Source of the DNA: VXPQ01 sp965248175
Lineage (GTDB): Bacteria; Bacteroidota; Rhodothermia; Rhodothermales; VXPQ01
Assembly (NCBI GenBank): GCA_965248175.1
Contig: OZ252093.1
Coordinates: forward strand, 1,302,001 to 1,366,000
Length of the DNA stretch: 64,000 nt
Reading direction: 5' to 3'
Shown here: positions 52,777 through 61,630 of the stretch, piece by piece
How positions within the stretch are numbered: the stretch's first letter is position 1
Layout of the letters: each line of letters starts with the position of its first letter
Notes under the pieces: model-generated
Database searches by the model: none
Told to the model about the DNA's origin: nothing
Seen by the model: the letters and a program-made list of their open reading frames with translations, nothing else
Translations under genes and position numbers: made by a program

Positions 52777-54354
52777 ATGAAAGATTTCATATCCCGCAGA
52801 TCACGACTGCTTAAGGGGATGCTGGTGCTCGCGCTCCTTATTCCCTCATCCCTTGTCCTGCACGGGTGTACGGATCTCGGCGAAGACACGTTCGGCATCG
52901 TTACGCCGGACCAGTTCTACGAGACGGATGAACAGATCATCTCGGCGCTTGCGCCCGTGTATTCCCTGTTCCGGGCCCTGCTCTGGAATTACCACAACCT
53001 GAGTCAGGTCAGTTCCGACGAAACGCTGGTGCCCACCCGCGGCTCCGACTGGTTCGACGGAGGCCGCTGGCTGGCGATTCACCGGCATACCTGGGATCCC
53101 GGCGTTTCCGATCTGAACGGTGCATGGATCGAGTCGTACACGGGTATCGCGCGGGCCAACGGCCTGCTCCAGATTCTGGAAGAAGCCGGCAACACGGATG
53201 CGGCGCCCAATGCCAAAATCCGTACCCTCCGGGCTTTTTATTACTACCTGCTTCTTGATCTTTTCGGCAATGCGCCTATCGTGGGCGATGACGAATACGT
53301 GATCGATGCAGAGAATCCGCCTTCTTCCGAACCTCGGGCCGCGGTCTATAACTTCGTTGTAAGCGAATTGACTGCTTCCGTGTCTGATTTGCCTGCCCAG
53401 TGGGGTGGCTCGAATCGTGGGCGCGTTACGCAAGGCGCTGCCAATGCCATGCTGGCGACGTTGTATCTCAATGCGAACGTATTCACGAAGAACAGCTCCG
53501 AGATCAACGCTTCCGGTCCGAATCCATGCAGTCAGAGCGATTGCCAGAGCGCCATCGCTGCGGCGGATGCCGTGATCAACTCGGGCCTGTACAGCCTGCT
53601 TTCCGATTTCCATGGAAATTTTGCGGTGGAAAACGCGAATTCGCCCGAGTTCGTTATGGAAGTACAGCACCTGAACCAGCCGGGGCTGGGCTTGACTTTC
53701 CCGATGCGCGGCCTGCATTACAACCAGGGCACACCGAGCCCGTGGAACGGCTTTTCGACGCTTGCCCATGTTTACAATACATTCGATGACGACGATGTGC
53801 GAAAGGATATCTTCCTGATCGGACAGGCTGTCAACTACGAGACGGGCGAAAATGCGAAGGATCGGCAGGACAATCCGCTTATTTTCACGCCGGAAATCAG
53901 CAATGTGGAGAACGCTACGGAAGGAGAAGGCATTCGTATTCTGAAATTTCCTTTCGATGTGGACAATGCGGGCGGCGATCATGGCAACGACTATGGCTGG
54001 TGGCGTTTGTCCGAGATGTATCTGATCAAGGCCGAGGCGCTTAACGAAATGAACGGTCCGGGCCAGGAAGTCGTCGACCTGATCAATATCGTGCGTGAAC
54101 GCGCCTTCGATCCGGACAAACCCATTTCGCTTAGTGATTACCCGGACAAGGCGTCCATGCGCGACCGGATCATGGACGAGCGGCTTTTCGAGTTGACCTA
54201 CGAGGCGCGTCGCCGTCAGGACCTGATCCGTGCGGGCAAGTTTACCACTCCATGGGACTTCAAGGAAAGGCTTGACGGGCACCTGGTGCTTTTCCCGGTT
54301 CCGCAAACTCAGCTTGACGCGAATCCGAATCTGACGCAGAATCCGGGTTACTGA
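52777..54354 (+). CDS. SusD/RagB family nutrient-binding lipoprotein
   Basis: 525 residues from the ATG at 52777 (MKDFISRRSRLLKGM; lipobox LHGC). SusD-like pattern: short N-terminal TPR-like helices, AWIESYTGIARANGLLQIL, RAFYYYLLLDLFGNAP, the middle GGSNRGRVTQGAANAML, and the C-terminal WWRLSEMYLIKAEALNEM with DERLFELTYEARRRQDLI. It captures oligosaccharides at the cell surface for a SusC channel. Its own SusC is destroyed by the IS, so this intact gene is orphaned unless another receptor serves it. A strong terminator follows. Confidence 0.94.
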   Translation: MKDFISRRSRLLKGMLVLALLIPSSLVLHGCTDLGEDTFGIVTPDQFYETDEQIISALAPVYSLFRALLWNYHNLSQVSSDETLVPTRGSDWFDGGRWLAIHRHTWDPGVSDLNGAWIESYTGIARANGLLQILEEAGNTDAAPNAKIRTLRAFYYYLLLDLFGNAPIVGDDEYVIDAENPPSSEPRAAVYNFVVSELTASVSDLPAQWGGSNRGRVTQGAANAMLATLYLNANVFTKNSSEINASGPNPCSQSDCQSAIAAADAVINSGLYSLLSDFHGNFAVENANSPEFVMEVQHLNQPGLGLTFPMRGLHYNQGTPSPWNGFSTLAHVYNTFDDDDVRKDIFLIGQAVNYETGENAKDRQDNPLIFTPEISNVENATEGEGIRILKFPFDVDNAGGDHGNDYGWWRLSEMYLIKAEALNEMNGPGQEVVDLINIVRERAFDPDKPISLSDYPDKASMRDRIMDERLFELTYEARRRQDLIRAGKFTTPWDFKERLDGHLVLFPVPQTQLDANPNLTQNPGY

Positions 54355-54378
54355 GTTCTGTGATCGACAGGTCGAAAA

Positions 54379-54420
54379 ATGCAAAGCCCATCCGGATATA
54401 TTTCGGGTGGGTTTTTGCAT
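54379..54420 (+). terminator. Rho-independent terminator after susD
   Basis: ATGCAAA-G-CCCATCCG pairs with CGGGTGGG-TT-TTTGCAT around a 9-base loop (GATATATTT), giving about 15 base pairs with one G-T pair and one small bulge. Five T residues lie in the descending arm. It sits 25 bases past the susD stop and ends the former susCD operon. Confidence 0.8.
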
Positions 54421-54540
54421 ACGGGGAGATTTTTTCGTGGCCGTCCGGCGTTGTTTGTCTTTTCGACAACCTTTATGATGTCATCAACGTCTTATAGATA
54501 TGGCGTTGCAACGGATTTGCATCATATACGAGGCGAAATC

Positions 54541-54993
54541 ATGACGAAAAGAATGAATGCGGCGCTCGTCCTACTCATGGCGGGTGGTCTTTACATCAGC
54601 GGATGCGCGGCTTCCGGGGGCGCACATGACGGCAGTGCGCTCGGCGATTCCGAAAAAGAAGCGTCTACCGGGGCCGTGACCACGCTGAATGTCGCTGAAA
54701 TCCTGGAAGAGTATCCGACAGCGACTATCGCCGAATTGCTTCAGGGGCGCGTGGCGGGCGTGCAGGTCATCAACGGGCGCATCAGGATTCGAGGGGTAAA
54801 CTCGATCCAGGGCAGCAACGAACCTCTTATTGTCCTGGATGGCATACCGCTTGCCGTCGATCCGTCCACGTCGCACATCAATCTCCACGACATCCAGTCG
54901 ATCAATGTGCTCAAGGATGCGGCGTCCACGGCCATCTACGGATCGCGCGGGGCAAACGGGGTGATTGAGATCAAAACAAAAAAAGGCAGATAG
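54541..54993 (+). CDS. Stand-alone TonB plug-domain lipoprotein
   Basis: 150 residues. Lipoprotein signal (MTKRMNAALVLLMAGG, lipobox ISGC) followed by a single plug domain: TIAELLQGRVAGVQVINGRI, IRGVNSIQGSNEPLIVLDGI, then INVLKDAASTAIYGSRGANG and VIEIKTKKG. The GSRGANGVI segment is the hallmark of SusC-type plugs, yet no barrel follows; the stop is clean and the next gene is on the other strand. It may modulate a receptor or be a plug captured as a separate surface protein. It lies just behind the susD terminator with its own 120-base leader. Confidence 0.85.
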   Translation: MTKRMNAALVLLMAGGLYISGCAASGGAHDGSALGDSEKEASTGAVTTLNVAEILEEYPTATIAELLQGRVAGVQVINGRIRIRGVNSIQGSNEPLIVLDGIPLAVDPSTSHINLHDIQSINVLKDAASTAIYGSRGANGVIEIKTKKGR

Positions 54994-55018
54994 GAAAGCG
55001 CCGGGGTGTGCGGTATCG

Positions 55019-55894
55019 TTACCTCTCATTCAGACACTGGCCGCGCCTCGCCGATAACACGTTCACCAGTCCCGGCCACGAGCGCTCCCAGCGGATGGTG
55101 CCGCCCAGAAAGCCCATCCCGTTCCGGATGTTGCCGGTGAGGTCAGGATTGGCAAGCGCTTCGTCGTCCAATCGAAAGAAATCCGGCCAGTCGGAGGTGC
55201 CCCCCGCCGCAATGACCGTTGCATCCAGCACACGCGGGCAGCTGCCCGGAAAAAGTGTTCTTATGTCTCCGTATGCGTCGAACGTGAGGCCCAGACGATC
55301 TCCGTCGCCTGTACGCACCTTGTCCGTGTAAGGCAAGGTAACCGGTTCCCGTACGATCCCTTCTCCTGTTTGCAACGTGTATACGAGGCGGAGATCGACC
55401 AGTTTTTCCATCCCGTGAAGCCCGATATTTTGCAGACGCGGCGGGGGGAGCGGGGAAAACGGAACGAGGTTGGTATGGAGTTCCGGGTCGGGAAAGGATT
55501 CAGGCATCCGAACGATCGCCGTACTGGTTGCACCGTCCGAGCGGGTCACCGTAAAATGGTAGTTGTGGCCGGGCGCCACGGCCTCCTCCGACCAGAAGAC
55601 ATGCCCCACGGCGCCGTTGGAAAATTGAAACAACGAATCCCGCCAGCTTGTAACCCGACCCGTCTCCAGGTGCTCCAGCATTACCGCAGCGTCAATGGGT
55701 TCCGCGCCGGCCGACACGGTTCTTCTCAAGGGCGTTATGGCCACGAACTGGGTGTCGGCGGCGGCATCCAGGTATCCGTAGATCGAAAAGTACAGATCGT
55801 TTTCCTGAAAAGGATCGAAGGTTTCGGTACATCCTCCGAAGACCAGACCTCCGGCAAGGCACGCGGCAAGTAAAGGAATCCGGATCGTTCGCAT
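55019..55894 (-). CDS. DUF4249 family lipoprotein
   Basis: 291 residues, lipobox VFGGC. The opening CTETFDPFQENDLYFSIYGY followed by a beta-rich domain with AVMLEH and HFTVTRSDG fits the DUF4249 family, whose genes regularly accompany TonB receptors in Bacteroidota. A Cys pair appears near the C-terminus. The start lies at the stop of the upstream receptor gene (shared base 55894), so the two are co-translated. Role unknown; probably a surface partner in ligand capture. Confidence 0.82.
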   Translation of the reverse strand: MRTIRIPLLAACLAGGLVFGGCTETFDPFQENDLYFSIYGYLDAAADTQFVAITPLRRTVSAGAEPIDAAVMLEHLETGRVTSWRDSLFQFSNGAVGHVFWSEEAVAPGHNYHFTVTRSDGATSTAIVRMPESFPDPELHTNLVPFSPLPPPRLQNIGLHGMEKLVDLRLVYTLQTGEGIVREPVTLPYTDKVRTGDGDRLGLTFDAYGDIRTLFPGSCPRVLDATVIAAGGTSDWPDFFRLDDEALANPDLTGNIRNGMGFLGGTIRWERSWPGLVNVLSARRGQCLNER

Positions 55895-58180
55895 TACCGA
55901 TTCTCGATTTTCAGGGCTACGAACGGGACGATCGGGAGCTGGTTGACGCGGCGCACCCTGAACACATCGAAATAAAACAGATTGGTTCTATCGTACGCAT
56001 TGATGGCGCCTGCCTGCAGGATCAGCGAGGCTCCCGGGATATCGAAGCGCCGTTCCAGAGACAGGTCCAGTCGGTGATAGGTAGGGAGGCGTCCATTCCA
56101 CGGATGCTCGAAGAGCACGCGCGGACGCCGAGCCGCTTCGCGCACATCCACGAGAGCACGCAACGCAATAATATCGTCGAAACCCAGTACGCGAGTGAAA
56201 GGCAGCCCGGACCCGAATTGCCATCGGATGCTGAGGGTGAATTTGCGTATATCCATACCCATGACTGCACTCGCCTGGTGGCGTCGGTCGTGGGTCGGAT
56301 TGTAGCGCACGATATCCTCGTTGAACCATGTTCCGAAACTGCCGTCCGCGGCATGGTACGAGGTGTTCGCCAACCCGTACCCTGCGTATCCGTAAAACGG
56401 ACCGCGCTGGAACTCCAGCCGGATGTCTGTGCCATACACTTTCCCGTCGGCAAGCGTGAGCGCGTTGTGAAGCGGGCTATGGCGCTGAGGATGGGTACGG
56501 GTATGTCGTGCAATCGCTTGTGGTATCCCTCTGCGGCCAGCCTTAGCGAAGCCCCTATCTCGCGTTCCAGCCGATCAGCATATGTACTGCGCGCGCCTGT
56601 GCGCCGTTTACGGGGCCAGGCAGCCATGCCGTAAACACCAATCCGGCGTCTCTTTCATCGTTTATGCCCGTGACCGTTTGCCGGTACAAGCCCAGCGCCA
56701 CATGGAATGATTGCTGTGTATGCTGTTGCCAGGAGAAGCGTAGCCGGGGTTCCAGGACGGGTTTGTAGGGCTTGGGATACAATGTTGCGGAGAGGCCGGG
56801 GACGAGGGATATGCTTTTGCCGACCGTCGTTTCCCACTCTGCATACGCCCCTGCGCCGATGAGCAGATCGTCGTCGGATTGCAGGTTCTGGAATTGCTCG
56901 CCCAACGTATACCCCAACCAGTTTGCCCGGGCAAATGCCCCCACGCGAAGTGGTCTGCCTCGGAAGGGGGTGGTCAGGTTGATCTTCGTACTCATTTGCA
57001 AGGCGTCGGATGCGCGTTCAGGCGTCATGGACCGCTCCACGGCGTTATTGAAGTACGATACGCCGCCCACCAGTTCGAAGAACGAGGAGGTGTTTGCAGG
57101 AAACGCAATGCAGCGTCCTCCCGCGACCGTGTTGCTCCATCGAAAAACATCTCCCGGATTATCGTTGTCCACGTCTATGGCGCCCCGATCGAAGGTGTGC
57201 AGCACCGACAGACTGCACCGGCTGTTGGGGTTCCCCGACGAAGCCAGTTTCAGAAACATGTCGCCGAAACGTAAGGGCAGCGATTTTGCAAGAAATACAG
57301 GCGCCGCGTGTTCAATGACGGACATGCGGGCGGATCCGAGAAAGGACAGGGATTTCTTGCGGAGGGGGCCTTCAATACGCATGCTTGCAAGAAAGGGGCT
57401 GATGGAAGCAGCTCCTTCGAAATGTTGTGCGTTGCCCTCCCGCATGGTTACGTCCAGGACGGAAGAAATGCGTCCGCTGTAGCGCGCCCCGAATCCCCCC
57501 GCATAAAAATCGGCGTTGGACACGAGATCGTGCGGAAACGCCGAAAAGAATCCGACGATATGAAAGGGTTGCCAGATCGCCAGACCATCGACCAGAACAA
57601 GGTTCTGCGCAGGTGTGCCTCCACGGACAAATAGCTGACCTCCCCGATCTCCGAGCGCTACGACGCCTGGCAAGCTTTGCAGCCAGGAGGCCAGATCGCC
57701 GCTGGCATCGGGCGCCGGGATGCGCCGGATACCCGCGGACCGGACCGTTTGCAAACCTCCCCTCATGCGACCCGCTCCACTTTCGGCGGCAATGACGACC
57801 TCTTGCAGCCTTTTGGAGGTCGGGGCGAGCGCGATATGACGGGTTATTATCGACCCCGCTTCTATACTCAGCGTATCTGTATGAACCTCAAAGCCTATGA
57901 AACTTGCCTGGAGATGGTACACACCGGGCGCCAGCCCGCCGATCAGGTAAAAGCCGTCCTGGTTCGCCACAGAGCCCTTTGCGTCCCCTGTGCTGTCCTG
58001 GAGCAGCACATTGGCTCCGGGGAGGGGCAGTCCGTTCGAAGCGTCCGTAACCACTCCCCGCAAGGCCGCCTCGTTATCGCTACGGCTCGCTGAGGCAGGG
58101 AGAGATTGCGCTTGAACCAGGGTGATTTCGAACACCAGAAGGAACAGTATGCCTGCAAGCGCCCATGCTGTCCGTCCCAT
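55894..58180 (-). pseudogene. TonB-dependent receptor with two frameshifts
   Basis: Starts at the ATG at 58180 (signal peptide MGRTAWALAGILFLLV, cleavage near VQAQ). CarboxypepD_reg-like domain (ALRGVVTDASNGLPLPGANV), plug (GGQLFVRGGTPAQNLVLVDG) and barrel follow the same plan as the receptor at 21948-24290. The frame breaks near 56565 (HMLIGW in one frame, LEREIGASLRL in the next) and again near 56480 (ALTLADGKVYGTDI), then runs to 55894 with the family end (RVRRVNQLPIVPFVALKI). Only two small indels separate it from an intact 750-residue receptor, so recent inactivation or sequence error are both possible. Confidence 0.85.
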
Positions 58181-58252
58181 GTTCCCGCAATGGTGTATGA
58201 ATAGGAGGCGATTCGTATTTTCAGGACAATGCAATGTACATGCCGGGAGTTA

Positions 58253-58260
58253 TATTTTTG
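58253..58260 (+). promoter_or_regulatory. Possible Bacteroidota-type -7 element
   Basis: TATTTTTG fits the TAnnTTTG consensus for the Bacteroidota primary sigma factor and lies 48 bases before the start of the first CRTAC1 lipoprotein. No convincing -33 TTG box is seen at the usual distance, so the call is weak. Confidence 0.25.
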
Positions 58261-58308
58261 CATCGTATGGGAGCATTTCTTGTGCGCGCGCTTCCTCAAT
58301 AACCGTAC

Positions 58309-61300
58309 ATGGTAAAGCACATCCACGGACAGATACGCGCCGCACTTTTCTTTTTTGTTCTGGTCGCCGGAGGCTTTTTTGCCGGGTGTTCCGTCCCGCA
58401 AGAGGCGCCTTCGGGAAATCGTCTCTTTACCCTGATCCCTTCTTCCTGGACCGGTATCCGTTTCGAGAACCGGCTGAGGCCCACAGAATCCTTCAATGTG
58501 TTCACGTACCGCAATTATTTCAACGGCGGCGGGGTGGGTATCGCCGATCTGAACGGTGACGGGCTGCGCGACCTGGTGTTGACCGCCAATCAGTTGCAGG
58601 ATCGACTTTATCTGAACAGAGGCGCGTTCCGGTTCGAAGAGGTGACGGACCGGGCCGGTATGGAAAGCGGGCGCGGCTGGTCTACCGGCGTGAGCATTGC
58701 CGACGTAAATGGGGATGGTTTGCCGGATATCTATATCTGTCGTGCGGGCAGTGCAGCCGGAGACGACCGGGCCAACCGGCTCTTTATCAATGAGGGACCG
58801 GATGACGACGGCGTGCCCCGTTTTGCCGAACAGGCTGCTGCCTATGGCCTCGACGATACGGGATTTTCCGTCCATGCGGCGTTTTTCGATTACGACAGGG
58901 ACGGGGACCTGGATATGTACCTCGTCAACAATTCGCCTCGCGAAGTGAGCAGTTTCGGGATGCGTAACATACGCGATAGCCGTCATGAGGGAGGCGGTGA
59001 CAAACTGTATCGCAACGATGGGCAGGCTTTTGTCGACGTGAGTGTCGAGGCGGGTGTTTACGGCAGCGAGATTGCATTCGGACTCGATGTGGTAGCCAGC
59101 GATTTCGACGGAGACGGCTGGCCCGATCTGTATGTGTCCAATGATTTTTTCGAGCGCGATTATTTCTACCGAAACAACGGGAACGGCACATTTACCGAAG
59201 CGCTGGAAACGCATTTTCCCCACATCAGCCTTTCCTCCATGGGAAACGACGCCGCCGACATGGACAACGACGGGCGCCCGGACCTGTATGTAACGGACAT
59301 GCTTCCGGCAGGCGATCGCAGGCTCAAGACCACGGGCAGCCACGAGTCATGGGCCATCTACCGCGAGAAGGTGGGGAATGGAGTTTACCCGCAATACGTT
59401 GCAGTACAACCGTGGGGACGGCGCTTTCAGCGATATAGGCCCCATTGCGGGCGTATCGGCCACCGACTGGAGCTGGAGTACCCTGATCGTCGATCTGGAC
59501 CTGGATGGACACAAGGATATTTTTGTCACCAATGGGGTGCAACGGGATGTAATCGATCAGGATTTCATGGCGTTTTTTGCTGGAGAAATCCGGCGCATGG
59601 TGCGCGAACGCACCGACAAACCCGATTACCTGGAATTGCTGGAACGCATGCCCTCGGAGCCGCTTCCCAATGTGGCTTTCCAGGGGAATGGGGATCGTAC
59701 GTTCACCGATAAGGCAGTGGAATGGGGCCTTGACACCCCCGCCTTTTCCAGCGGGGCGGCGTATGGCGATCTGGATAACGACGGCGATCCGGACCTGGTG
59801 GTCAACAATATCGATGCAGAGGTCTTCGTATACCGGAACGAGGCCGATACGCTACATGCAAACCATTTTTTGCAGATCGCCCTGGAGGGGCAGGGCGCCA
59901 ATCGCTTTGGCGTGGGCGCCAGGGTAACCGTGTGGCAGGGGCAGACGCCTCTTTTTCAGGAGCAGATGCCCTCGCGCGGTTTCCAGTCCACCGCAGACCA
60001 TGTGCTGACATTCGGGCTTGGGGCAGGCGCTGCCGATTCGGTGGAGGTCCGGTGGCCGGATGGCCGGCGGCAAGTCCTCGAGCACCCCGCGATAAACGAT
60101 CTGCTCACCGTACGGCAGGCGGAGGCGGAGGCTGTAATGCCTGTCGTGCATGCCGGCTCACCGCCGCGTTTCTCGGATGTGACGGGAACGTCCGGGTTGG
60201 ACTTCGTGCATGCGGAAAATGCCTTTGTCGATTTCGACCGGGAATTGCTGCCGCTTCGCATGCTTTCCACCGAAGGCCCGCGCCTTGCCGTGGGCGATGT
60301 GGACGGCGATGGTATGGACGATGTATATGTTGGCGGCGCAAAGGATTCACCGGGCGGGCTTTTCAGGCAGCGACCGGGCGGCTTTTTCGCGGCTTTCGAC
60401 AGTGCGCCGTTTGATGCCGACGCCATATCCGAAGATGTGGATGCGGCCTTTTTCGACGCGGATGGCGACGGCGATAGCGACTTGTATGTGGCGAGCGGCG
60501 GCAGCGAATACGCGGCTCTGGCTCCGGCCCTCCGGGATCGTCTGTATCTGAACGATGGCGGCGGGCGTTTTGTGAAAGCGCCGGGTGCGTTGCCCTCCCA
60601 GTATGCGAGCAGCGCCTGTGTCGTCCCCGCCGACTACGATCTGGACGGGGACATGGACTTGTTCGTGGGCGCGCGTATGATTCCGTGGCAGTACGGTCTT
60701 GATCCCCCGAGTGCGCTGCTCCGCAACGATGGGCAGGGACGCTTTACCGACGTCACTGAGGAGGCAGCTCCGGCTTTGCGGCGTATCGGTATGGTGACGG
60801 ACGCCGTGTGGGTCGATGTGAACGATGACGCGCGACCGGACCTTGTCGTGGCGGGCGAATGGATGCCCATCACGGTATTTCTGAACGAAGGAGGGCTGGT
60901 TCCGCAATCGGAAAACGGCCTTGAAAGGAGTCACGGGTGGTGGAATCGCCTGCTTGCCGAGGATATGGATGGGGACGGCGACATGGATTTTGTAGCGGGC
61001 AACCTTGGTCTTAACACCGTACTGCATGCCTCGGACGCGGAGCCGCTCACGATGCATGTGAACGATTTCGATCGGAACGGGCGCATTGACCAGGTGATTT
61101 CCCTGTACCGGGACGGGGTTGCGTATCCGATGGCTCTTCGCCAGGATCTCTTCCGGCAGATCCCGATACTGGAGGCTCGCTTTCCCCGTTTTGCGGACTA
61201 TGCCGGAACGCCCCTTGAAGGGGTTTTTACGCCGGAGGAACGTGCGTCCTCGGTGGTCCGTCATGCCTACACCCTGGCCACATCGTATGTCGAGAATCGG

Positions 61301-61630
61301 GGCGACGGAACGTTTTCCCTGCGCCCATTTCCGTTCGAGGCGCAGCTTACGCCTGTCTATGCGTTGCTCTCCGGGGATTACGACGGAGATGAATACAAAG
61401 ACCTGCTACTGGCCGGTAACTTTTATGCCGCGAAGCCTGAGATTGGCCGGATGGATGCAGGGTATGGCCTGTTTCTTCGAGGCGACGGAACGGGAGTATT
61501 CACCCCGGTTCCGATCGGGGACAGTGGTTTTCGCGTGATGGGGCAGGCGCGCGACATGGCTCTGGCCGCCGACCGTCTCATTGTTATCGCAATAAATGAC
61601 GGCCCCATGCAGGTCGTTTCGGTACGCTGA
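58309..61630 (+). pseudogene. CRTAC1 family FG-GAP/ASPIC-UnbV lipoprotein 1, one frameshift
   Basis: About 1,100 residues in two frames. Lipobox FAGC at residue 27. Many FG-GAP/VCBS calcium-loop repeats of the form D.NGDGL.DL (GIADLNGDGLRDLVL; SDFDGDGWPDLYVSNDF; DMDNDGRPDLYVTDML) build a beta-propeller. The ASPIC/UnbV domain lies near 59860-60120 (EGQGANRFGVGARVTVW; VRWPDGRRQ), and a second propeller half follows. The frame changes from first to second phase near 59375 by one extra base, inside the family block where YRNTLQ.N.G is expected. Predicted cell-surface protein; function in Bacteroidota is unknown, though such genes often accompany susCD loci. Confidence 0.85.
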
